From contig NAVB01000941.1 in assembly GCA_002179805.1 (NCBI GenBank), forward strand, positions 1-12,834: a stretch of 12,834 bases of DNA, given 5' to 3'. This document shows positions 1 to 7,740 of this stretch, in pieces. This DNA comes from Acanthamoeba lenticulata (taxonomy: Eukaryota; Discosea; Longamoebia; Acanthamoebidae). The notes below the pieces were generated by a model. It did not search any database and was not told where the DNA came from. It saw only the letters and a list, made by a program, of their open reading frames with translations. The translations under genes were made by a program, and so were the position numbers. The number at the start of each line of letters is the position of its first letter. Positions within the stretch are counted from its first letter, which is position 1.

Positions 1-688
1 AGCGGCACGTTGGCTTCATATTCCTTGTTCAGGTGCTGCAGGAGGAGGTCAGCTTTGCTATGAGTTGATTTTATTTATTTTTTATTTTGGTATTTTTTAA
101 ACAAATAAATAAAAAATAAAACAATAACAAATGGCGTACGGTAATTTGCTGGATGATGAGGTCGAGGAAGGTGTGCTTGGCGCGGACCTCGATGGCCGAC
201 TTGGGGCCCACGCAGCCCATGGTGGTGCCCAGGCCGCCGTTGAGCTTGAGCACGACGAGCTTGTCGAGGTAGGCCCCGCAGTCGCTCTCGGCCGCGGCCG
301 GCAGGTCGGCGTAGGGGACGATCATCTCCTTGGGCGGCGACCGGATGCGGCTCCAGTCGATGACCTTGCCGCGTTGGCTCACATACGCGTCGACGACGTT
401 GACAAAGTCGCGCAGGTCCTTGACCAGGTTGGTCTTGACCTCGGCCGTGTAGGGCCGCCCGTGGTCCTCCGGGTTGGGGCACTTGTCGATGGAGTCGACG
501 ATCTTCTGGACGGCCTGCTCGACCGCCTCGACCAGGGGTTCCTTCTTCTTCTGAGGCGACAGCTGCTGCTTCTCCTGCGGCTGCCCGGCTCCGGAGGCCC
601 TGTCCAAGTCGAACTGGTCCTGGTGCTGCTCGTTCTTCATGGTGGAGGCAGAGTCGGCAGACAAAGGCAGTGCAACGGCAGTGGCCAT
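1..688 (-). CDS. UGP: UTP--glucose-1-phosphate uridylyltransferase (UDP-glucose pyrophosphorylase), N-terminal part
   Basis: This enzyme makes UDP-glucose from UTP and glucose-1-phosphate in the cytosol, supplying glycogen, cellulose and glycosylation pathways. Exon 1 is 688-140 (183 codons). Exon 2 starts at 35 and leaves the window at 1, so the C-terminal part is missing. The intron, 139-36, is AT-rich with donor GTACGC and acceptor CTGCAG, in phase 0. The diagnostic nucleotide-binding loop LKLNGGLGTTMGCVGPKS is near residues 147-164. It is followed by FLDLIIQQIT, and across the intron by HLNKEYEANVP, with the same spacing as animal UGP2 (QQIEHLNK). The Met at 688 is chosen because it opens the frame. 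The first 50 or so residues are Gln/Glu/Lys-rich and look like a disordered extension. The gene is head to head with the SUZ12-like gene. Confidence 0.95.
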
Positions 689-1131
689 ATTTGTGTGTTT
701 TGTGTTTTTGAAGAGGAAGAAGGGGGCTGAAGATCTAAAGAGGCAGCAGATGTGCGCTGGTCAGGGGTATGTGTTGTGTGCCGTTGAGGGTGCTTTAGGG
801 TGAGGAAGCTTGACCTGAGAGCGAGGATACTGCCCTCTTATGCGCCCGGAAGTGACGGTGTTGACACCGACCCGGGTCAGCTTTTGTAGTGAAATTCGAA
901 GGACAACAAACGCGGAAGACCGTGGGTAGTGTGGCTTGTGGTCGTATTTTGGCAGAGAGGCAACATAACCGCGTGTTTTGGCGTGTGACGAGCTCAACGT
1001 CTCCCCACGCGGTGTGTCTGGTCGCCTTGGCCCCTTGGCCCTTCTGCTGTGCGTTCGTGCGTTCGAGGAGCAGTGGGTCCCTCGTTCTTTTTTCTTGTTT
1101 TATTTCTCTTCGCTTAGTGGCATGAAAATGT

Positions 1132-1146
1132 AAAAAAAAAAAAAAA
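1132..1146 (+). repeat. Homopolymeric A15 tract
   Basis: Fifteen consecutive A residues lie between the divergent genes. A rigid poly(dA:dT) tract of this length commonly keeps nucleosomes off promoters. A role here is inferred from position only, about 185 bp upstream of the SUZ12 start codon. Confidence 0.9.
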
Positions 1147-1232
1147 TAGCCGCAAGCTGAAGGTTGGTGAACACACAGAGCATGTCCCTCAGTGCGTAGA
1201 TGGATGCAACTGCATGGAATGAATCGGTACGC

Positions 1233-1240
1233 TATTTAAA
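1233..1240 (+). promoter_or_regulatory. TATA-like box of the SUZ12-like gene (TATTTAAA)
   Basis: TATTTAAA sits 79 bp upstream of the chosen ATG at 1319. If transcription starts about 30 bp downstream, the 5' UTR would be roughly 50 nt. This also argues against using the in-frame GTG at 1256 as the start codon. Acanthamoeba is known to use TATA-box promoters, but no transcript data were available here. Confidence 0.45.
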
Positions 1241-1318
1241 GGATCCTTTTCGGACGTGTCATTAGATCCAACACTCACATGCAGGTGGCAGAGGCCAAGC
1301 GGAGAGGCCCGCGCCACA

Positions 1319-4300
1319 ATGGCGGTGGCAACCACCGTGGCTGGCGGACGTGAAATGCTGTTCCAGAACGAGTTTGGGCAGGCCCTCGAGGACGACGAGT
1401 TTCTCATGAGCTGGTGGCGCAGTGGGCACAGGGTGCTGCCTCCACCCCCTTTCCTCTACTCGACCCCGTCCCCCAGAGACTCTCCTACTCACGCCACGAC
1501 GTCCATGTGGACCTGCCCGGCACAGTATCCGTTCATGCACCGCTGCCTGAACCACCGCTCGAGCCAACCGAGCCCAGCCAGAGCCGAGCCCGAGCCACCG
1601 CCGCCCCCACATCAGGCCCCACCCACAGCGAGCCGCGCCCAAGCGGCCACACGGCGCCGGGTCGACCCCGAGGCCCGCGCGCGGCTGGATGCCGTCCTTC
1701 TTGGCAGGGACTCGATCGGCCGCACGAAGCAAAGGCAGACAAGGCAAAAGCAGCAACAACAACAGCGCCAGCCGCGTGCGCAGGAGAGCAGGCTGTACCT
1801 CAAGCTGGCGGGGTGCAGGGCTGTCGCAGCAGAGCGGGACCCGCGTGGGCGCGCCGCGGTGGCCTCGTGGGCGGGCGTGCGCGAGGTCGCCGTGGGCTTC
1901 TTTCACCATCCACATCCACATCCTCATCCTCATCCATCACAACAAAGGCACCGCGGCCGAGGCCTGCGCGAGAGCCGCGGCTGGTACCGCTGCTGCCTGG
2001 CGGCGCCTCCTGGCCGCGGCCCAGAAGAGCCGATCGAGCTGAGTCTGCCTCTCGGTGGTGACGATGGCGTTGTTGTCGGTGGTGGGGTTGATGATGATCG
2101 TGCTGGACTCCAGCCGCGCTCTCGGGAGATGGCGTTGTTCCTCGTCTGCCGTACGCGGCAGAGCGACGACGAGTTCCTCGTCGAAGACGGCGACGATGAC
2201 GATGACGATGACGAGCAACTCTTCACAATGCCCCAACTCACGGCCCTCGCCTCGCGGCTCCTGGCCGGAGGCCGGGATGGGCTCGACCCGCGCCTGGAGC
2301 GTCGAGTTCTGTGGCAGGCCATTCCCGTGCTCAACCTGTACTCGGCGCACAGCCTCTTGACCATCTCCACGCTACTTCTTCAGCGCCTGCCTCCACCAAC
2401 ACCAGGTCCTCTCCTTTTTTTCTTTTTCTTTATCATTTATTTTTTGATAATTCATTTTTATTTAATTTTTATTTAATCGGTTGTTTTTAATATCCTTTTT
2501 TTTGTGGGATAAAGCTGGTGGCCGCTGGTGGAGGCGAGACCTGCCGGCTGGCGTCGAGCTCCGCTTGACTGCGGTCCGGCCCCCGATCACACCTGGCCCT
2601 CTTAGAAGACTTGTATCGTCATCACCATCTTCATCTTCCTCATCCTCCTCTTCTTCTTCATCGTCCTCTTCGTCATCTTCATCATCAACTTCGTCACAGG
2701 CGACGCCCGCCAAACCCGCGCCGGCTCCACCACCGGCCTCTGTCCACGACGCCACGCTGGGCGCAGTGGCGCGCGGCATCGTCCGGCGACTCCTCGAGCG
2801 CCGCGCAGCCCGGCGCGTTCCCCAGCGGCGGAGCGCGGACGAAGACGACGAGGACGTTGACAACGTCGAGGAGGAGGAGGAAGTCGAGGAGGAAGAGGAG
2901 GTCGACATGGTCGTCTACAATTACATGAGGCTCGACAGCGGCAAGGACGATGAGCCGCTCAAGAGCCTCACGGCGAGCGACCTGCGCTGCCCGTTTGCCG
3001 GCTGCGCGCTGGGCGACACCGACAGCCCGCGCGACGACCCGGCCCGCCTGGTCCGGCGCGCCCTCAAGACCCGGCCCGCGGTCGACCTGCTTCACTGTGT
3101 TGATCATCACGGCGAGGGCGACAACAACGGTGACGGTGGCGCGGTGCGCCAGGCGCAGCAGCTCGAGGCAGTCGTGGCGTCGCGGCTACGCTCGCTGCTG
3201 CTTCATCTCCACAACGAGCACGGCGGCTTCGCCTTTGCCTATGGGACCATCACTACCACTGCCTCCGCCGCTGCCGCTCAGCCCGGCGGCGAGCTGCTGC
3301 GAATCGACGTGCGCTGCCGGCCGGAGGAGGCGCCGCTCAGCGCCGACGAGGACGACGATCGTCCCACGCGTCCATTCGCGTACGTTGCGCCGAAGCGGCC
3401 GCCGCACGACATCGTCGACCGCTTCATGCCGCCATGCACGTCGGTCGACGTTGTCCAACGCGTGGACGAAGACGTCGGCCACGCCGCGACCCACGTTGTC
3501 ATCGAGCTCGAGCCCGAGCCCGAGCCCGAGCCGCGCGTGGTGACGGTAGTGATCGAGGAAGAGGCCACCGCAGTGGAGGTCGCCGTGGCGCCGAGGCAGG
3601 ACCGGCGCCCGCGGCAAAGGCTACGCCGCAGCGCCGGGGACAAGGCGACGATGGTGACGCTGAGCATTGGCGACGACGAGGCAGAAGATGATGACGAAAG
3701 CCGAGCAAAGAAGCAATCTGGTCAGGTTGCTGCTGCTGCTGCCATGATGACGACGACGACAACAGTGACGACGACGACTACAGTACTGGTGGAGCAAGAG
3801 AAGGCGCAGGAAGACGAAGAAGAAGTGATCTTGCGCCGTATGCGAAGGCGCAAGAAGCGCGTGTCGGCCGGCCCGCGCGGAAGGCACCGCCTCACGGCCG
3901 AACAATATGAAGCGTACGCGCTTGCACGTGTCCTCAGTTTGCTGTCCGCCGCAGCAGGACGCACTCGAAAGCTGAGTGGGGCGGCGGGGAGGCCTCTTGC
4001 AGGATGCGCGACGCCGAGTGGTATCACTCGTGCACGACCCAGCGCGGGCAGGCGGCCGAGCTCGAGGTCGAGTCCGAGGACGAGATCGACTTGTCGTGGA
4101 CTCTGCCCATCCGCCAGCAGGCGCGACCTCCTCTTTGTGCTTGTGCTTCATCAACTGCTCATGACATGATGAGGAACGCATTCCTCTATTGTCCACTACA
4201 CAGATGCTGCACGAGTTCGCCGACTTGTCCGAGCAGGAGAAGTACGTCCTGTGGGTGTGGAACGAGCGGCAAATCACCCACCCGGTCGTCTCTCGAGAGC

Positions 4301-4680
4301 AAGTACGCTTCATGGCGCTGCCAATCCTCACGCCAATTGTTGTTCATGGACTCATCCTCTCCACTACTTTTGCACTACACCTGTTCTACATGAAGGCTGG
4401 GAAGCGCTTGGTGCAGTTGGTTCGGCAGCACGCCACCCAGCTTGTTTGTGCGTACCCTCCACGACTCCTCAACGCGGCTATCGCAACTGCTGCTCAAAGC
4501 TAACAACAGGACGTTGTAATGGCGCTTGTGGGAGTACTAGGCGATGGGCGCAAGGTGGCGCTGCTGGCCTTTGCGCGCAACTTTGTGCAGCATGGGCTGG
4601 CCACGATGGCCCAGCTCAACAAGTGCGTGGACTTCCTCCATGCCGCTGAGCTCGAGGCGATGGCCTTTAAGCCGACATGA
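1319..4680 (+). CDS. SUZ12: SUZ12-like Polycomb repressive complex 2 subunit (zinc finger plus VEFS box)
   Basis: SUZ12 is the scaffold of PRC2, which methylates histone H3 Lys27; the VEFS box contacts the E(z) methyltransferase. Proposed exons are 1319-2405, 2515-3913, 4003-4120, 4204-4302 and 4510-4680, with all phases consistent, giving 957 residues (human 739). The zinc finger has Cys521 and Cys526 (CPFAGC) and His593 and His598 (HLHNEH), followed by FAFAY and an LLRIDV strand as in SUZ12. The VEFS box begins near residue 832 (EWYHSCTT, ELEVESEDEIDLSW) and continues HEFADLSEQEK, VWNERQ and ALLAFARNFVQHG. It matches human SUZ12 without gaps across three introns. Upstream, MALFLVCRTRQSDDEFLVEDG resembles the SUZ12 segment SYSLLFRVTRPGRREFNG. 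The rest is low-complexity: a poly-Asp run (residues 280-300), poly-Ser (397-426), acidic and Glu-Pro repeats. Exon 1 between 1410 and 1800 is the least certain part; a hidden short intron is possible there. The gene name is by homology. Confidence 0.88.
2617..2696 (+). repeat. Coding TCN microsatellite encoding poly-Ser
   Basis: A degenerate (TCA/TCT/TCC/TCG)n run just after intron 1 of the SUZ12-like gene encodes about 25 nearly uninterrupted serines. It is followed in the same exon by GAG/GAC-rich acidic runs (2840-2910). Such tracts are length-variable and indicate a disordered linker. Confidence 0.85.
4121..4203 (+). other. GC-AG intron inside the VEFS box
   Basis: Exon 3 must end on codon CAG at 4120 to join exon 4 (ATGCTGCACGAG, 4204). 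The intron therefore starts GCGCGA and ends CACTACACAG, 83 nt. No GT dinucleotide between 4090 and 4200 lies in the required phase. The joined protein SWTLPIRQQ-MLHEFADL aligns residue for residue with human EWLREKTITQIEEFSDV. GC-AG introns are a known minor class. Confidence 0.8.
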
Positions 4681-4744
4681 TGACGGTGGCGCTTACGCAA
4701 ATCGATTGATGGATTCAAATCTCTTCATCTTGTTTTGTAGTCCA

Positions 4745-5310
4745 CTACACGCGGACGATGTAGACGGACGCGGGGGCGTTCTCGAGGCAATGGAGGGCGA
4801 CGCTGCCAAGGCCAAGTGCAGAGCTGTGGTGGCCCATGAGGAGGAGGTCGGGCCGCTCTCGCTCGGCCAGCTCGCACAGCTTGTCTCGCGGGTCGCCCGC
4901 CTCCACCACGACGCTAGAGTGCTGCACACCCCGTCGCTCAAGCTCCTTCCTGAAGTCCTCCAGCGTTTCTGTTGATGCGCCACCAACAAGAGCGGTGAGC
5001 GCTGCGCCATGTGCCTGCCACCCAGTCCAACACATACCGGCTGTCCCCTTGAGGATAGACTTGTTAGCTTTGTCCAGGATCTGGCAGTCGAAGTCAACAC
5101 GCAGCAGGTTGAGGACGCTCGATTTGCTGTAGACCTCGGCAACCCCTACCAGCAACACCTCATGGTCCTTGCCACCATCAAGCAAATGGAGACAGTGCTC
5201 TAACACCTGCAGCATTACGCGATTAATGAAAGAAGCACGTGTGGGCGACGATCTGCACGCACCTTAGGAGCATCTTCAGAGGAATCGAGACACACCATCA
5301 AGCGCACCAT
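4745..5310 (-). CDS. Universal stress protein (UspA) family protein
   Basis: Small single-domain USP fold protein, a nucleotide-binding alpha/beta domain linked to stress responses; its substrate is unknown. Exons are 5310-5263, 5206-5038 and 4968-4745. They give 146 residues, the usual USP length. The start MVRLMVCLDSSEDAPK is the first USP strand with its ligand Asp (position 9). The C-terminal half has VVEAGDPRDKLCELAERERP, then DLLLMGHH and ASVYIVRV, the classic strand 4 and 5 elements. Intron 1 is 56 nt (GTGCGT). Intron 2 is 69 nt (GTATGT, CAACAG). It carries no stop in frame, so an unspliced reading adds 23 residues, but removing it restores a normal helix (ILKGTAETLEDFRKELE). The ATP loop is atypical: MGHHSSALGLGSVA lacks the second Gly of the G-2X-G-9X-G(S/T) motif and is short. 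The gene converges on the SUZ12-like gene, with 64 nt between stop codons. Confidence 0.88.
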
Positions 5311-5924
5311 CTTGTTTTTGTCTTATACGAATAGGCTGCTTGCTGCATTTCGCTATTCGTTCGTCTCTGTGGATGTCTCGCGTGGGAAGGCTAACTGAAA
5401 CTCGGCCGAAACTCGCACCACCTCCCGCACAAATCTTTCACAATTTGTTCACTGGCCATCTTGTGCAACCTGGCCGCCACGCAGCTGAAGGAAGAGGATT
5501 ATGGAGGCAAAAAGTGGAGGTGTTGGAGTCGATACGCAGCTTCCTGAGAGGACCCACTCAGGGCTGTAATCCCTCCACCAAGGGGACCGGCGTCTTTTCC
5601 CTGCTCTGTCGCCAGCCTGAGGCGGTGCGACGCTCATCATCGACCTTGAAACCCTCCCCTCCGAGAGGGCACCAATGTCGAGTCTCCTTCTGGACGGGGC
5701 AGCGGCCTTCGGCGTGAGCCTAAACTCCCGCTCGACTGCGCACGCCTCCAATCCCTCCACCCACATACCCCGCAAGCACGGTTACAGCCAACTGCTTAGG
5801 TTGGCCGGCGACCTTCTCGTTTCCTCTCCGCCGTTTTATCTGTCGTCCCTCTCCTTCCCCCTGTGCTTATGGGATTCTGTTTCTAATTTTTATTTTGTTT
5901 TTTTTATCCAATAAGGCGATCAGG
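5311..5924. other. Intergenic region between USP start and HAUS4 stop
   Basis: These 614 bp should contain the USP promoter and the HAUS4 3' end. Open frames of 108-125 codons exist on both strands (minus 5775-5449, plus 5340-5717) but match no family I recognise and overlap each other. The 12-mer AATCCCTCCACC occurs twice (5567-5578 and 5753-5764, approximate). No tRNA or 5S rRNA pattern was seen. Confidence 0.5.
5889..5894 (-). terminator. Polyadenylation signal candidate for HAUS4 (AATAAA)
   Basis: TTTATT on the plus strand reads AATAAA on the minus strand, about 30 nt beyond the HAUS4 stop codon, within an A-rich stretch. The position is suitable for a short 3' UTR, but AT-rich flanks make chance matches common. 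Confidence 0.4.
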
Positions 5925-7461
5925 TCAGGCTTGGATGCGCTCGATGGTCCACTTCTTCTGGGCGAGCTCGTCGAGGAGGGTGGCGTACTCGCGCACGAGG
6001 CCGTCAAAGCCGTGGCCGGCCCGCGCGTAGCGTTGGAGCTGTTCAACGGCCTCCTCGTGCTGCGCGAGCGTCTCCTCGATGGCGCACTCCAGGTGCTGTC
6101 GTATCCGCGTCAGCGCCGCCACCTTGGATGGCGTGTACGTCTCCCGCAGCACCTGGCTCTGCAGCAGTCTTCAAAGTTATGATTTGTTGTTGCTCACCAT
6201 TAGCCGTCGATGTCATGATGTGATGAGAAAGAAGAAGAAGAAGAAGAAGTGGAGAAGCGCACTTGATGCGATGGGCAAGGTGCTGACAGTTGGCCTGGAG
6301 CCACTTGGAGTGGACCTGGTCCCGGTTGACCTGCTGCCCAAACTTGAAGTCGCGTAGGAGCTCACTCACCACCTGCCGGGGGGTAGATGATGAGTTGAGG
6401 GCACGTTGTGGGCGAGACAAGCAAGCAGGCGGTCGGAACGCACATCAAAGGTCTTGTCAAGGACGCTGCAGTACTCAGCAAAGGATCGCGCGGCGGTGAG
6501 CGCGTCAATGTCCAGTTGCAGCCGCTCGGCCTCCAGCCGCTCCTTCTTCTTGGCCACGGTGTCTGCGATCGGCGGCGGTCGCTTGCCGGTGCCTTTGGCC
6601 ACTGGGCGCATCAATAACAGTGAAGAGATCAGATCTTTCTCACCACGGCGCGAAAGAGAAAGGCTCAGCGCTGTACGCGTCTGTGTGGAGGTGAGCTCGA
6701 GCGGGTCGTTAAACTCGGCGATCTCATGGATCTTGAGCCGCAGCCGCTCATCGAGCTCGGTGATGATGTACTGGTACAACTCTCGGCGCTCCTGCGATGA
6801 AATGATCGATTAAAATAAAGAAAAGGCTCCTGCATAAGGACAACAACACTGCCACAAAGAAAAGACGTTACCTCAGCGAACTTGCTGGGGGCTTTGCTGG
6901 CAATGGCCAGCTCGATGTCCTCCTTCTTGAGGCCCAGAAGCGTGACCGACGGCTGCGAGGTGCTGGACTCCTCGAGCGCCAGGCTGTGCGTCACCTCGCC
7001 CGCGAGGAGCACGTTGTGCATGGCGTCGTAGACCTGAGCTGTCCTGGTGAGTAAAGCTCGCTTTAACCAGGACGTGGAAGGGGAGAACCTTGGGGGTGGC
7101 TCCGGGCAGGGCGGAGGCAGCACTCTTTGCCCGGGCGTGCAGCTTGCGGGAAGCAATGATGTCCTTGGCCTCCGTGTAGAGGGTGCTCACCTGCAAATGT
7201 CGCTCTCGCTCGACTCGCAAGGTCGCTGCAGCCTGAGATTGTATAAACACAAACCGCAGCACATTATAAACATCCAGTGGGAGGGACCATGTCTCCGGTA
7301 TGCACCTTGTCGTAAGATTCCTTCAGCTCCTTTCTCTCTCCTGTTGGGGCGATTGCACCTTGCAGTCGCATAAGCAACTCATTAAATCGTGGATTGGAGG
7401 CACGCAGCTCAGGCGAAACAAAGACGGGCAAGAGAACGGGCTTATTCACAAGGTCATCCAT
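5925..7461 (-). CDS. HAUS4: HAUS augmin-like complex subunit 4
   Basis: HAUS4 belongs to augmin, the octameric complex that recruits gamma-tubulin to existing spindle microtubules for branching nucleation. Seven exons: 7461-7306, 7232-7089, 7033-6872, 6791-6677, 6601-6444, 6372-6263 and 6156-5925. All splice phases agree, giving 358 residues (human 363). Matches along the whole length include NPRFNELLMRL near the N-terminus (human NPYFSKLLLNL), LLGLKKEDIEL (human LLGLEKADLLEL), and the C-terminal YTPSKVAALTRIRQHLECAI and FDGLVREYATL (human FDRLVKEYTVL). Composition is mostly helical and coiled-coil. Intron 4 (6676-6602, 75 nt) has no stop in frame; it is inferred from the GTACAG donor, CCCAG acceptor and low-complexity Ser/Leu content. 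Introns are otherwise 55-106 nt. The gene is head to head with the kinase gene. Confidence 0.88.
6229..6249 (+). repeat. (AAG)7 microsatellite in HAUS4 intron 6
   Basis: Seven perfect AAG units lie within the 106-nt last intron of HAUS4. On the transcribed strand this is a CTT run, so it can serve as a pyrimidine-rich tract. Confidence 0.95.
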
Positions 7462-7740
7462 TTCTCACGCTTTTGTTCTGTTGAATTTGATTGTGTTGGC
7501 GTCCTTCGTTTTGGCGGGAAACATCCTGCTGCGGACAACTTATTCTACGTATGAAGGACAGGTGACGACATCATTGTCGACACGCCTTGGGGCAACACTA
7601 GTCCTCAGCAAGACATCCGAGGTGCACCTCGGCGAGTTCATCCTTCGGGCAGTGCTGCTGGGGTCGTGTGTGGATTAAGCATCTGATTCCCAACGGAAGA
7701 AGGATAAACGCAAACGTAAGGCAATCAGAAAGAGTGTAAA
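7462..7740. promoter_or_regulatory. Divergent promoter region, HAUS4 / Shk-type kinase
   Basis: Only 279 bp separate the two start codons, so the promoters must be adjacent or shared. No obvious TATA box was found for either gene. The region 7680-7740 just upstream of the kinase ATG is purine-rich and probably 5' UTR. Confidence 0.55.

Larger units (their letters stand above)
689..1318. promoter_or_regulatory. Intergenic region between divergent UGP and SUZ12-like genes
   Basis: These 630 bp separate two start codons that point away from each other, so the region should hold both promoters. It contains an A15 tract and a TATA-like element on the SUZ12 side. No clear TATA element is visible close to the UGP start. 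Short open frames on either strand show no recognisable protein. A 5' UTR intron for either gene cannot be excluded. Confidence 0.6.

Noticed and set aside
131..730. Long plus-strand open frame opposite UGP exon 1
   Set aside because: It is antisense to the clear UGP coding sequence and exists because GC-rich codons leave few stops on the other strand. Its product is a Val/Leu/Asp-rich mirror without family features.
1256..1318. In-frame GTG at 1256 as an upstream start for SUZ12
   Set aside because: It is not an ATG and lies only about 15 bp after the TATA-like box, probably upstream of the transcription start. The ATG at 1319 is preferred.
2462..4331. Several long minus-strand frames opposite SUZ12 exon 2
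   Set aside because: They are low-complexity Ser/Arg/His-rich shadows of the repetitive coding strand and match no family.
4303..4503. Continuation of SUZ12 exon 4 encoding LFYMKAGKRLVQLVRQHA, first taken as part of the VEFS box
   Set aside because: Splicing 4302 to 4510 gives REQ-DVVMALVGVLGDGRKV, which matches human SUZ12 spacing exactly. The continuation has no counterpart and ends at a stop at 4501-4503.
5567..5764. AATCCCTCCACC occurring twice in the USP upstream region
   Set aside because: A 12-nt pyrimidine-rich match in C-rich DNA is weak evidence, and no longer similarity surrounds the two copies.
5340..5775. Overlapping open frames on both strands upstream of the USP gene
   Set aside because: No recognisable motif, no splice-supported extension, and each overlaps the other. 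They were described as part of the intergenic region instead.
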